Below are positions 35,594 to 44,281 of a DNA stretch of 44,281 nucleotides, in pieces. Below the pieces are notes generated by a model. The model saw only the letters and a list, made by a program, of their open reading frames with translations. It was not told the DNA's origin and made no database searches. The position numbers and the translations under genes were made by a program. The stretch lies in NCBI GenBank assembly GCA_020050835.1, contig JAGVKB010000004.1, positions 1-44,281 on the forward strand, written 5' to 3'. Source of the DNA: Candidatus Obscuribacterales bacterium (GTDB lineage: Bacteria; Cyanobacteriota; Vampirovibrionia; Obscuribacterales; Obscuribacteraceae). How positions within the stretch are numbered: the first letter of the stretch is position 1; each line of letters opens with the position of its first letter.

Positions 35594-35731
35594 TACCGGC
35601 ATCTTTGGCTGTATCATCGTGGTTCAGTTGGACTGGCATCGCCCAGTTCTTAGTGACATTATATGTAGTATCAGCTCTTGGGCAGTGTCTTTGCTTGCGG
35701 TGCTACCGGCAGCGGCAATTGGAGCTGCTGC

Positions 35732-36535
35732 TCATTTGTTGTACATACAGCATCCAGGAGTGCTGCCTACGGATGCAAGCGGTTGCTCGGCGCCGCCTGG
35801 TGCATTGTAAGCGTCATGTGGGGCATATCCGCTCAAAACGACATTGACAGTTCCAAATCCGTTCGAGTTTGGAACATTGCCCATGCGAGGAATGCCAGGC
35901 AGCTGCATACTGTCGTTGGCCTCGCTGTTCTGTCCGGTGACTTCGTTGTTTTTGACTATTCCGTAGAGCGGCATGTAAAAGGCGGCTGAATCGCTTGGGT
36001 TTCCTGGATTGTAGAAGTAGATGGATCCTACTAAATTTGCTTTTGATTCTGATGCATTGCTGGCGATTCCTGATGCTCTCAATGTGATACCAGTCGGGAA
36101 TACCCCTCCTGCCAACATGAGTCCGCCAACTCCGATGTCTACCCGCGCGATGTTATAAGTCCTCGCGTCGGCGCCGGTTCCAGCCGTCACGGTGCCGGGA
36201 GTAACCTTAAAGCCGGCTTCTCCCGGCAGTGTCTTTCCCAGCCCGACTGCGTTTAGCATGCCGTCGGCAACCGCACGAGCGTGGGCTGCCGACTTGGTAG
36301 GGTCGTAGTCCCGTCGTTCCATTCCGAGCCAATATTGATCGGTCACCATGTATTTGGCTGATTCGTTGGCAATGATGTGGAGCTTCTCGTAGTAGCTACC
36401 CATAATCGTCGTGTTGAGAATTAGCAGCAACATGCCTACTCCCAGGCAGGTGAGCAGAACCAGGGTGGCGGTGCCTTCGGCTAACGCCTGACCAGACGGG
36501 TTGCGGTCATGCCGCAATTTAGGTGAGCACGTCAT
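35732..36535 (-). CDS. TadE/TadG-like pilus assembly protein
   Basis: 267 residues from ATG 36535, chosen for GGAGG 7 nt upstream; the frame is open to 36556. The basic N-terminus is followed by GQALAEGTATLVLL and a membrane segment (about residues 15-42), with Glu at the start of the helix as in TadE/G minor pseudopilins, then SYYEKLHIIANESAKYM. The exported domain (about 60-267) is Gly/Asn-rich with no recognised fold; a CC pair lies near the C-terminus (TPGCCMYNK). It lies 237 nt downstream of the Cys-domain membrane protein gene on the same strand. Confidence 0.75.
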   Translation of the reverse strand: MTCSPKLRHDRNPSGQALAEGTATLVLLTCLGVGMLLLILNTTIMGSYYEKLHIIANESAKYMVTDQYWLGMERRDYDPTKSAAHARAVADGMLNAVGLGKTLPGEAGFKVTPGTVTAGTGADARTYNIARVDIGVGGLMLAGGVFPTGITLRASGIASNASESKANLVGSIYFYNPGNPSDSAAFYMPLYGIVKNNEVTGQNSEANDSMQLPGIPRMGNVPNSNGFGTVNVVLSGYAPHDAYNAPGGAEQPLASVGSTPGCCMYNK

Positions 36536-36772
36536 TTCTGTTCCTCCCCTGACCATGCGATCTCGTTCCAGTGAGCCGAAAGTATGTGATGCTTCCCAAG
36601 CACTCCAGGGTAGGTACGGCTAGAGTGTAAGCTACCGAGAAATGGATGTCTGATAACTGGTGATTGAACCATCAACTCTCTACCATCCTACCCGGAGTTG
36701 TTATTGTTGGACGTCCAGCGAGCAAATCACATTGCCAGTTGCAGGCACGATGTCATCGGGAGCGACGAAGGG

Positions 36773-37807
36773 CTACCTGTATTCCTTAACGTAAGGATTT
36801 CCGGATGGTTGAGGCGTTTCAGATGCTGGTTGTTGAGCTTGTCCGGTCGAAGATTGAGCTGGAGCTGCAAGCTGTGTTTGAGTTGTGTATGAAGTGTCAT
36901 TGGTCGTTACCGGTGCGACACGAGTTTCAGCAGCCGGAGGGCCGACGAGTTCATTCGGCTGGAAGGTGTTCTCAGGGATTGTGCCTTTAGCAGATTGACT
37001 CGGGATTTCGGTTGCAGCAGGTAATTCCGGCTGTATTTCCGGTTGGGGTGTCGGCCCCAACCTAATTGTTCCTTGGCGCAAAACATTGGATGGACCGCTG
37101 CTGCGAGCCGGCGTAGCAGCGGTAGTCTTCATTGCGCCAATTGCTGCATGAACTGTCTGAGGGGCAACTGAGTCTGACTCAGCCGGTCTTGCATCGTTTG
37201 GTGTGGAGATAACTACCGGCCGCGGTGGCGGAGCCAGTACGGCTATTGCAATTGCAATGATTGCCACGAGTACACCAGCTGTAATGAGTCCCGCAGTCGT
37301 CATTGATTGTTTCACGCCGACTGGGCAATTGCTGGTAAGAAACTTTCCGTCTTTCCGCCGATAGAAGCTCTGATTCTCCTTTCCTTCTCTTTTAATAACC
37401 AGCTCTTTGGCGTCGGCGACGTCAATGCCTGCGAAATTGTAAACATGAAGACCGCACTGGCGGCAGATCCGAAATGCTTCTGTTCCAGACATGTCTTCCC
37501 ACTGGGCCCGACAAGGTGCGGCATTCTTGTAGTCGGCGATCGGCGATATCTTCTTGAAGGCTTCAGATGGAGCTGTTAGGACTATTTCCTTTTGCTCCTC
37601 CTTCTTGGCCGTCGTGTCAGCGGCTACCTTCCGGCAAGCCTCTAGATCGAGCGTAGTCCGCAGGCACACTCCATCCAGCTTCTTAAGAGTACGGTTCACC
37701 GCTCCCTTCAGGGCCCTGAAGTTTGCCGGCGGCGGTGGCGGCATAAAGTCAGCCGGATTAACCTTGGAAGCGTCCGAGTCAGAAGCTGCTGCTTCCCCGT
37801 CAGCCAT
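36773..37807 (-). CDS. Cys-domain membrane protein with Pro-rich tail
   Basis: 344 residues. ATG 37807 has AAAGGAG 8 nt upstream. Order: acidic and Pro-rich N-terminus (FMPPPPPANF), a helical stretch with two Cys (C48, C58), the Cys domain at about 95-167 (C99-x2-QW, FRIC115RQC118, VYNFAG, REG, FYRRKDGKFLTSNC161PVG), one membrane helix (about 171-192), and a ~150-residue Pro/Gln/Thr/Ala-rich outer tail. The four Cys, two of them as CxxC, could bind a metal ion or cycle redox state. Its paralogue at 22260 has lost the first Cys of the pair. Both genes sit beside TadE/G-like genes, so a role in Tad pilus assembly or control is suggested but unproven. Confidence 0.8.
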   Translation of the reverse strand: MADGEAAASDSDASKVNPADFMPPPPPANFRALKGAVNRTLKKLDGVCLRTTLDLEACRKVAADTTAKKEEQKEIVLTAPSEAFKKISPIADYKNAAPCRAQWEDMSGTEAFRICRQCGLHVYNFAGIDVADAKELVIKREGKENQSFYRRKDGKFLTSNCPVGVKQSMTTAGLITAGVLVAIIAIAIAVLAPPPRPVVISTPNDARPAESDSVAPQTVHAAIGAMKTTAATPARSSGPSNVLRQGTIRLGPTPQPEIQPELPAATEIPSQSAKGTIPENTFQPNELVGPPAAETRVAPVTTNDTSYTTQTQLAAPAQSSTGQAQQPASETPQPSGNPYVKEYR

Positions 37808-38098
37808 GATGGATTCTCCTTTGCGACCATATTGGTGCGGGCGAAACTCCCTGGCATATACAAAGTAAGTCAGTTACGCTGTCTAGACTTGAGCTAGCAT
37901 GTTTCTACGGGCCTACTGCCAGAGACGAGGACCAAAAGCCGCCTGACCGAGACATTTAATTGAGACACCATGCTCTAGTGTACCAAAAACCCGGATCGGC
38001 AGAACTGCACCATTGCTGACCAGGACAGGCGAGGGTTTGTGGCATAGCCAGATTGGGTAGAGATCAGCAGGGACTTGCCCATTGCGGCGAAATTGAAC

Positions 38099-39430
38099 AT
38101 GGCGAAGATTCTATATGTCGATGACGATGCGGACCTGGCGCTCATTACAGCAGCGTCATTGATGGCCGAGAATCACGATGTCACTGTTATTAACGAAGGT
38201 CCGGAAGGGTGGAGTATTCTCAAATCCAACCAGTATGAGCTGGTGATTTTGGATTGGGATATGCCCAGTTTAAATGGGATCGAAATTCTGCAGTTGATGC
38301 GCACTGCCGGTGATACTACGCCGGTAATAATGCTCACAGGCCGAACTAGGCTCGATGACAAGATGCAAGGGCTGGATACCGGTGCCAACGATTACCTGAC
38401 CAAGCCATTCGAAGTTGGTGAATTGTTGGCCAGAATTCGTGCGGCATTGAGAACAAAAGTGGCAGCTCCTCCTCCTCCTAAACCACTCGGTGCCAACAAC
38501 GAACATGTACTGAACCGAGCCAATCTTACCGGCACCGCTCTTGCCGCGCGCTTCGAGTTCGTCGATGTGCTCGGTGAAGGTGGTGTCGCGATTGTATTCA
38601 AGGCCAGGCATCCGCAGTTGGATAAATTTGTGGCCATCAAGATGCTGCAAGGCTCAGAATTGAGTGAAGAGGATAAAGCTCGTTTCGAAAGTGAGGCAAG
38701 AATTGTAAGTAAGTTAGATCATCCCAACATTGTTACTGTTTACGATTACGGAGTAACCGAGCGTAAGCAACCATATATGGTGATGGAGCTTGTAGACGGA
38801 CCCAGTCTCAGGGCTATTTTGGAAGAGCACGAATATGTTACCGTTGACGAGGCTCTGCCCATTCTGCTGGCAATCACGGAAGGGTTAGCCTATGCTCACG
38901 ATTACGGAGTGCTTCATAGAGATATCAAACCGGATAATGTCGTACTGAAGCAAGAATTAAACCATCAGCCGATTCCCAGAATCTTGGATTTCGGACTGGC
39001 TAAACTCTTACAGATGAATGCGCCAAAATCGGCCAATCTAACGCAAGCTCAACAAATCGTCGGTAGCCCAGCATATATGAGCCCCGAGCAGGTACGCTTG
39101 CAGTCAGTTGATGAGCGATCCGATATCTATTCATTCGGGTGTCTGATGTTTGAGGTCTTGACCGGTTACGCTCCGTTCTTGGGAGATAATCCGCTCGAAA
39201 TCGCGCTCAAACATGTCGAGGAAAACCCACTTACGTTAGGCGAGGTGCGGCCGGAGCTGGTTACGACATTTCCTCCCGTTTTAGAACACTTGATCGGGCG
39301 GGCGCTCGAAAAAGACCCTGCGAAACGCTTTCAAACAATTCGGGAGCTGCAGGAGGAATTACAGAAGTCGTCACTGCCGCCGCCGGATTCTTCACTCTGG
39401 AACCGTTTGCGGAAGTTCAGGATTTTTTAG
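38099..39430 (+). CDS. Receiver-Ser/Thr protein kinase fusion
   Basis: 443 residues from ATG 38099; the frame opens at TTG 38075. An N-terminal receiver (1-120) has D8-D9-D10, phospho-acceptor Asp52 (LVILDWDMPS) and Lys102 (NDYLTKPFE). A Pro-rich linker (124-130) leads to a complete Hanks-type kinase (about 152-425): glycine loop LGEGGVAIVFKA, Lys181 (VAIKML), HRDIKPDN with catalytic Asp275, DFG at 297-299 and SPAYMSPEQ. There is no membrane segment or sensor domain. It probably phosphorylates Ser/Thr targets in a way gated by Asp phosphorylation of the receiver, linking two-component and eukaryote-like signalling. The receiver is closest in style to the OmpR-type receiver at 33424-34113. No histidine kinase is adjacent. 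Divergent from the Cys-domain gene. Confidence 0.92.
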   Translation: MAKILYVDDDADLALITAASLMAENHDVTVINEGPEGWSILKSNQYELVILDWDMPSLNGIEILQLMRTAGDTTPVIMLTGRTRLDDKMQGLDTGANDYLTKPFEVGELLARIRAALRTKVAAPPPPKPLGANNEHVLNRANLTGTALAARFEFVDVLGEGGVAIVFKARHPQLDKFVAIKMLQGSELSEEDKARFESEARIVSKLDHPNIVTVYDYGVTERKQPYMVMELVDGPSLRAILEEHEYVTVDEALPILLAITEGLAYAHDYGVLHRDIKPDNVVLKQELNHQPIPRILDFGLAKLLQMNAPKSANLTQAQQIVGSPAYMSPEQVRLQSVDERSDIYSFGCLMFEVLTGYAPFLGDNPLEIALKHVEENPLTLGEVRPELVTTFPPVLEHLIGRALEKDPAKRFQTIRELQEELQKSSLPPPDSSLWNRLRKFRIF

Positions 39431-39955
39431 TAGGTGCAGCAATCAGGGTGAGGGTTTTTGGTCGCTTTCGCCGATCAGCTCTGGCATGTGTTGCGCCTTC
39501 TAGAAGGCCATCACAATCCTGGAGTAATCCTCAATCGAGAGGAAACCCTTCGGATGTGATGGCCAGGGTAGGATGTTAACGGTACTTTCGAAGGGGATTT
39601 CTCTTGGATGGGTGTCGAGTCCGTCCTTCCAGCAGTACCAGCATGCACTTCGGTCTATTTGAATAACTCCTTTCCTGTCATTGTTACGTTGGTGTTCGTA
39701 ACCTTCGACCTGTACCTAACTTATCCAACATCGCATCAAAGAAACGTAAAAGTAGTAACCAGGTGGACAATAGCTTTACAGAATTACTTGCAGGCTATCC
39801 TGACGCTGTCCTTCATCGCCTGAGCGTTCGCCAGCAGTCCAGCGCTGTTCGCATTTAGGCATAGTAGTCGGGAAATTATCTACAGTGACAGGTGCTTCAG
39901 CTGGGTATATTTCATCTGATAAAGGCTGAGACTGGGTGGCACGGGAGCAAATGCA
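39431..39955. other. Intergenic region
   Basis: About 525 bases with no confident gene. A 71-codon plus-strand frame (39608-39823) has a hydrophobic stretch (FPVIVTLVFVTFDLYL), but the nearest purine-rich site is 11 nt from its ATG and its composition is unlike the neighbouring genes. No hairpin with a T-run follows the kinase gene. Confidence 0.5.
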
Positions 39956-41335
39956 ATGTTACGGTCAGGTCGCGACCCCCAAAGGCTTCGAGTACGTCTA
40001 GCAGAACAGCAATCTATGCCGGAAGTGCCTGATCTCTATCGCCTCCTGGGAGAGGCGGAGCGCTTGAGCGGGAGGATAATCGAACAGCCCTGGTTTTTGA
40101 TGGACACCTTTCAGACGTTCTCGTTGACTGTTGAGTTTGAGCCCAGCCAGAAATCTCCGATTTGGACATTGTGTGAAGCACTGGATGACAACTATCGATT
40201 AATCTGGACGTGTCGCGATACCGATCTCTACCTGCTTCATGACATTCTAAGTATGTTCATGTCGCAGTCTCAACCCAGAGCACCTGGTGAGAGGCAAGCA
40301 AACAGGGCAAAATCAAAAGAGGCTCAATCGCAAACCGCTGAGCCCCAGTTTAGCCTGAAGGAGAAGCTTGAATCTCTTCCTTGTGAGAATTCTGAGCCGG
40401 CTGTACCGAGCGAAGTCTCAGACGCTGCTGAGGGCAGTGATAAAGAGTCGACTGCAGATAGCAACAGTAAGGAGGGATGGGAGGGTGACGACAGTGCTAA
40501 TCTGACACAGGATGCGCAGGCGCAACCACCTCCATACGATTCGGCTGAAGCGCCGGCTACTGCTTCTGTCGAACAGCCGGTTCTAGCTCAAGAGTATGCT
40601 GACGAAGTCGATAAGAATGATTGGGTAGAGCCGGCCACGCAACTGCAAGAGTCGGCTACACAACCGCACGAGTTAGATGGAAAGCCAGTTGTCGATACCG
40701 CAGCAGCGGAAATGCATGGCGACGGATCGGTAGTTGCGGCTGCCAGCAAGGCAGACCAGCAGAACGATACTGCCGCCGGCAAGCCAAGTTATTTCGACAA
40801 TATCGGAGCGAGCGAGCTTAAAGAGCTCAAAGAGAAGCCGAATCTGCTTCTGGGCCATCTGCTGGTAGCGTCGGGGGCCATTCCGGAAGGTCTGCTGGAT
40901 GCTGCCCTCAAATTACAGGAGATGGTTCGAACGGAATCACTTACTCCCAATCAGTCGATTGATGCGATGCGTCGTGCCTATCACAGGACAGCTGCCGATG
41001 AGAAGACCGTGCATACCGGCGATGCTTCAGATTCTTCGGAAGGGAAGCTGGTGAGTGAGCTATTGTACGAAGCTGGGATTGTGAGCAGGCAAGACATAGA
41101 GGCTGCTACGAAGCTTAAGGTGAAACGAGGGGGTGAGCTCGAGATTTTGAGATCTTCTGGTAAGGTCGACAAGCTTTTGCAGGAGTCGGCATTCTCATGC
41201 CTCAAGTTGATGCTGGGTGGCCGCATTCGGCACGAACAGGCGATCATCGCTCTCAATTATTGCTATCGAAGCCGAGTCGAGCTCCGCGAAGCATTCATAG
41301 ATCTGGGGTGGAATTACCCGTACTCATATCACTAG
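39956..41335 (+). CDS. Protein with two GspE-N/MshEN-like helical domains
   Basis: 459 residues. ATG 39956 has GGGAG 8 nt upstream. The N-terminal ~105 residues are a folded domain I do not recognise (WFLMDTFQTFSLTVEFE). A long acidic, low-complexity linker (about 105-290) rich in Glu/Ser/Ala/Gln follows. The C-terminus has two helical units, LLLGHLLVASGAIPEGLLDAA (about 296-345) and GKLVSELLYEAGIVSRQDIEAA (about 363-410), ending in a third related helix pair. These resemble the N-terminal domain of type II secretion/type IV pilus ATPases, but there is no P-loop or ATPase domain. In those systems the domain contacts membrane platform proteins or binds cyclic di-GMP. A link to pilus or secretion control is inference. 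Confidence 0.75.
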   Translation: MLRSGRDPQRLRVRLAEQQSMPEVPDLYRLLGEAERLSGRIIEQPWFLMDTFQTFSLTVEFEPSQKSPIWTLCEALDDNYRLIWTCRDTDLYLLHDILSMFMSQSQPRAPGERQANRAKSKEAQSQTAEPQFSLKEKLESLPCENSEPAVPSEVSDAAEGSDKESTADSNSKEGWEGDDSANLTQDAQAQPPPYDSAEAPATASVEQPVLAQEYADEVDKNDWVEPATQLQESATQPHELDGKPVVDTAAAEMHGDGSVVAAASKADQQNDTAAGKPSYFDNIGASELKELKEKPNLLLGHLLVASGAIPEGLLDAALKLQEMVRTESLTPNQSIDAMRRAYHRTAADEKTVHTGDASDSSEGKLVSELLYEAGIVSRQDIEAATKLKVKRGGELEILRSSGKVDKLLQESAFSCLKLMLGGRIRHEQAIIALNYCYRSRVELREAFIDLGWNYPYSYH

Positions 41336-41624
41336 CGAAGGCCGCACCCGGTCTTTGACGTTTTCAAAAACTTTTAAATTCTGCGACTAAGCTGTCGGAT
41401 GTCCTCGGATTGGTGCTTCACTGCCAAGGGTATATAACTCAGGGCCGTCGGCGCAACGATGGAAAGCGTGAGCTTGGAATGTTGAACTTGCGCAGGAAAG
41501 TACGTTTACCCGGTAACCTATTTGACAATGAAGCTTTGCTAGACCGACAGAGCGCTCGAATCCATGTGCCAGATTAGTTATTCAGAGTACCCATAGAATA
41601 ATATTTGACTGTCAAAGAGGACTG

Positions 41625-44281
41625 ATGAGCTTACCTGACAATGAGTTGAATAAACGTGAAGTCGAGCCAGAGAAGGTCTCGGAAGAGAAGACCACTGGCA
41701 ACGACGCGACCGAAGCTCAAAAGTACATGAAGGATCTCGTAAAGCGGGCGCATGATTCTCGGGAATACCAAAGGAACACGGATGGGAGACCTACCGGTCC
41801 GGCCACGAACAGTTTCGGACGAGTAGAGATTCATGATGACTCTAAAGTGATAGTCAAGGGAGCTCCCTCAGCCACAGATGCAGCCGGAAACCCTGTCAAG
41901 AGACCGGAGCAGATGTCTGCCAGTGAGCGAGTGGCTGCAAAGATAACTGAGTACACGGATGCAGGCACGCAGACTAGTTACAAGTTCGACCTTGCCGGCA
42001 GACCGGTCGAGATTTCAAAAGACGGTGGCATAACCAGACTGGCTTACGACGGCACATCTGAGACTCCAAAGTCCTGCACCGTCAGTGATAAGAATGGCCA
42101 GCAAATCGCCGAAGGCAAGGACAACCTCAGCTTCGATTTGCGCACTGGCTTAGTACATCAGAAGGTGAAATTGCCGGTCTCAGAGGCAGGAGTATCAAGG
42201 ATTGAGACTAGCTTCTCTCCCGAGGGCAAGATTCATGTAACAACACTCAATGAGGCTGGACTACGTCTCCAGGAGACGAATGCGCAGGCTGAGAAGAACG
42301 GTGCGAAGATACTGTCAGCAATCTCATATACATATTTGGGTGCAGACGGTAAACCGGTCGCCAGCGCCGATCAAGTGAAGCAAGCGCTGAGTGAGGTGCG
42401 CGACGAATCAGGTAAAGTCACTGATAGATATTTCTACGGCAGTAAGGAAGAGGCTCGAGCCGGCAGAGCTGTCGCCCGAGAGCACATTTCATACAGTGAG
42501 GATTTGGAGAAGCATACGAAGACCGAACGGCACGATACTTTTAGAAGCCCAGATAACGTCAAGGCCGCTTTCTCCATTGCCAAGACTCTACATTCGGACA
42601 CCGGAGCAGTCGAGCTGGAACAAGCGATTGCTGGTGGCAATTCCCAGAAAGTCAGTTTCGATAAGAACGGCAATGTGACGGGTTTTGAGCGTTACGAGGG
42701 TAAGGACAGTTACAGGGCGGACGTTAAGGACGGTGTCATCCAGGTAGTTCTCAAGAATGGTCAAGAGATTCCTGCTGAGAACGCGGACCCGGTCAAGCAA
42801 ATAATTGCAACGGAAATTCAAAATGTTCGAGCATCTGTCCTTTCTGAAACTCAAAGTCGGACGGACATTAGAGATAGCGCAGAACGTGCGACTATCAAGG
42901 AAGTCTCCGGACCGACCGGAGATCTCTACTGGAAAGATGGAGACCGAGTTCAGCACGTCCAGGCAGACAATGGGGTGCTCAAAGATAAGGGCGGGAGGTC
43001 AATTGGCACCATCGATAACAATGGCGATGTTGTACTTAGTAATAAGTCATTCAATATTGGAACATCGACGGAAGGAGCCTATTTCCGTGGCACAACCTCG
43101 GATCGTCAGAGCTTCAACATAGCTTCGGAACCGGAAGCATACAAGTGGCAAGGAGTGATCAAAGGTCCGGACGGCAAAGAGATCTACACCGTTATTAACG
43201 ACAGAATCTACGATCAAGATGGAAAGTATTACGCCTATTTCAACGCCAAAGGACAGGTCGCGTTCGATGGCGGAAAACCGCCGGCTACCGATTTCAATAG
43301 TTTGATGCCTGAGGGCACGCGATTTGAAGGTTTGCAATATGGAGTTACTCGCGTTTTTGCTGCAGATACGGATAGTGCTAGTGGAAAGATTTTCTTCCCG
43401 GACGAAAAGACCGGCAAGGCGGTCGAGTATGAAGTCTGGATGGGAATGATTCTCGACAAGAAAACTCACGAGCAGATCGGTATTCTGAAGTCTCCTAAGG
43501 CGTCCGCCAGTGGAGAGTTGGAAGGCGGGTCGATCATATTGATGAACTCCAAACCACCAGGGCAGGAGCGTCCGCTCAGAGATTTTACAAATGCAGTTTT
43601 TGATTTACATTTGTTAGGACAGCGTCGAGATGTCGAGCTGAAAGGGATTGCGATTGGACCGCAATCTGGAACCGAAGGGGCCGGCGGGTTAGTCAATATT
43701 CAACATGTTCGTGACTTGCAGGAGAAATCTTATCGAGCAGCAGAAGACCGTTATAACGAATGGCATTCACACTGGGGAATAACCAAACACTTTGATTTGC
43801 ATACGACGGATGAAGCTGAAAACAGCCTCTACGATTCGGCGAAGACCTCCCACAACAGCGTCAACGCAGTCTTGGACGATATTTTGACTACCGGTAAGGT
43901 TACTGACATAGAGGTGAGCCGTCTTGGATTTAAGGAATCCCACGAAAAGGCTGCAAGTATTGGTGACCCGCTTATTCGCGAAAAGCAGAGACTAGATGAT
44001 GACAACAGGAAACTCGAAGACCTTCCAAGAGACTTATCGACACTCAACGGTACAGTCAAGCTTGCCGATTTGAGCACCAATCCGCCGGGGCACCGTACCT
44101 TGCAGATTCGCAGTGGCGAGATCATCGGTGCTGACGGCAAGCCGGTTGGAAAGATAATCGATTCCAAAGGACACATTTCATTCCAGGGGCAGGAAGTTGG
44201 CATAAAGGATCTTGCCGGCTCCGTCTGGCATATGGAGTATCCCGGTGCAGCTGGTTCGACCAGGAAAGTTGACTGGGTTTC
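41625..44281 (+). CDS. Large DG-repeat protein (3' truncated)
   Basis: From ATG 41625, with AGAGG 4 nt upstream, the frame is open without a stop to the window edge: at least 885 residues. No signal peptide is seen; the first ~60 residues are charged and helical. The N-terminal half carries loosely repeated strands such as FDLAGRPVEISKDGG, LAYDG and VSFDKNGNVTGFERYEG, like YD/RHS-type repeats and like the protein at 16514. The middle has IGTIDNNGDVVLSN and GKYYAYFNAKGQVAFDG. A helical charged stretch follows (about 43720-44040). The end has IRSGEIIGADGKPVGKIID, faintly like DUF3659-type strands. No toxin, peptidase or enzymatic motif appears in the visible part. Every long frame on the other strand here is a shadow of it. 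Confidence 0.85.
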   Translation, partial: MSLPDNELNKREVEPEKVSEEKTTGNDATEAQKYMKDLVKRAHDSREYQRNTDGRPTGPATNSFGRVEIHDDSKVIVKGAPSATDAAGNPVKRPEQMSASERVAAKITEYTDAGTQTSYKFDLAGRPVEISKDGGITRLAYDGTSETPKSCTVSDKNGQQIAEGKDNLSFDLRTGLVHQKVKLPVSEAGVSRIETSFSPEGKIHVTTLNEAGLRLQETNAQAEKNGAKILSAISYTYLGADGKPVASADQVKQALSEVRDESGKVTDRYFYGSKEEARAGRAVAREHISYSEDLEKHTKTERHDTFRSPDNVKAAFSIAKTLHSDTGAVELEQAIAGGNSQKVSFDKNGNVTGFERYEGKDSYRADVKDGVIQVVLKNGQEIPAENADPVKQIIATEIQNVRASVLSETQSRTDIRDSAERATIKEVSGPTGDLYWKDGDRVQHVQADNGVLKDKGGRSIGTIDNNGDVVLSNKSFNIGTSTEGAYFRGTTSDRQSFNIASEPEAYKWQGVIKGPDGKEIYTVINDRIYDQDGKYYAYFNAKGQVAFDGGKPPATDFNSLMPEGTRFEGLQYGVTRVFAADTDSASGKIFFPDEKTGKAVEYEVWMGMILDKKTHEQIGILKSPKASASGELEGGSIILMNSKPPGQERPLRDFTNAVFDLHLLGQRRDVELKGIAIGPQSGTEGAGGLVNIQHVRDLQEKSYRAAEDRYNEWHSHWGITKHFDLHTTDEAENSLYDSAKTSHNSVNAVLDDILTTGKVTDIEVSRLGFKESHEKAASIGDPLIREKQRLDDDNRKLEDLPRDLSTLNGTVKLADLSTNPPGHRTLQIRSGEIIGADGKPVGKIIDSKGHISFQGQEVGIKDLAGSVWHMEYPGAAGSTRKVDWV

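Noticed and set aside
39608-39823. 71-codon frame with a hydrophobic stretch
   Set aside because: Poor start context and unusual composition; hydrophobic runs arise easily by chance.

Overview
The window is about 50% GC and gene-dense. It looks like a piece of a Gram-negative-type bacterial chromosome with large predicted surface proteins, Flp/Tad-type pilus genes and rich phospho-signalling. Giant beta-helix proteins, Tad pseudopilins, a receiver-Ser/Thr kinase fusion and GspE-N-like helical repeats together remind me of non-photosynthetic Cyanobacteriota (Vampirovibrionia/Melainabacteria, Obscuribacterales-like). That placement is inference from gene style; no rRNA or marker gene is present. 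I see no tRNA, rRNA, CRISPR array or insertion sequence.

Layout. (1) 1-14364 (+): the 3' part of a giant beta-helix protein, at least 4787 residues, cut by the left edge, ending in a Pro-rich linker and a two-part FecR-like C-terminal module. (2) 14370-16169 (-): a chloramphenicol-phosphotransferase-like P-loop kinase and a saccharopine-dehydrogenase-family oxidoreductase. (3) 16514-17989 (+): a protein built of four 101-residue repeats. (4) 18031-18737 (-): two small genes, missed by simple length cut-offs but with excellent ribosome binding sites: a 62-residue peptide with a GG-QC...C tail and a 121-residue zinc-ribbon-like protein. (5) 19409-23285 (+): a Tad cluster, TadE-like, TadG-like with a von Willebrand A domain, TadE-like, then a membrane protein with a Cys-rich domain. 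(6) 24050-31144 (+): a second giant beta-helix protein with a signal peptide and the same C-terminal module as the first. (7) 31211-34882: a sensor histidine kinase (+) meeting, tail to tail, an operon (-) of CheY-like receiver, HPt protein and OmpR-type regulator; a plausible complete phosphorelay. (8) 35078-35593 (+): an exported YbjQ-family protein. (9) 35732-37807 (-): a second Cys-domain membrane protein followed by another TadE/G-like protein. (10) 38099-39430 (+): receiver-Ser/Thr kinase fusion. (11) 39956-41335 (+): a protein with two GspE-N-like helical domains. (12) 41625-44281 (+): a large repeat protein running off the right edge.

How it may work together (inference): the two giant proteins and the Tad pseudopilins would make up a cell-surface adhesion layer; the HK-receiver-HPt-OmpR set and the receiver-kinase fusion could control it. 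The most original signals are the shared C-terminal module of the two giant proteins, the repeated pairing of a Cys-domain/membrane protein with Tad genes, and the GG/Cys small peptide next to a zinc-ribbon gene.
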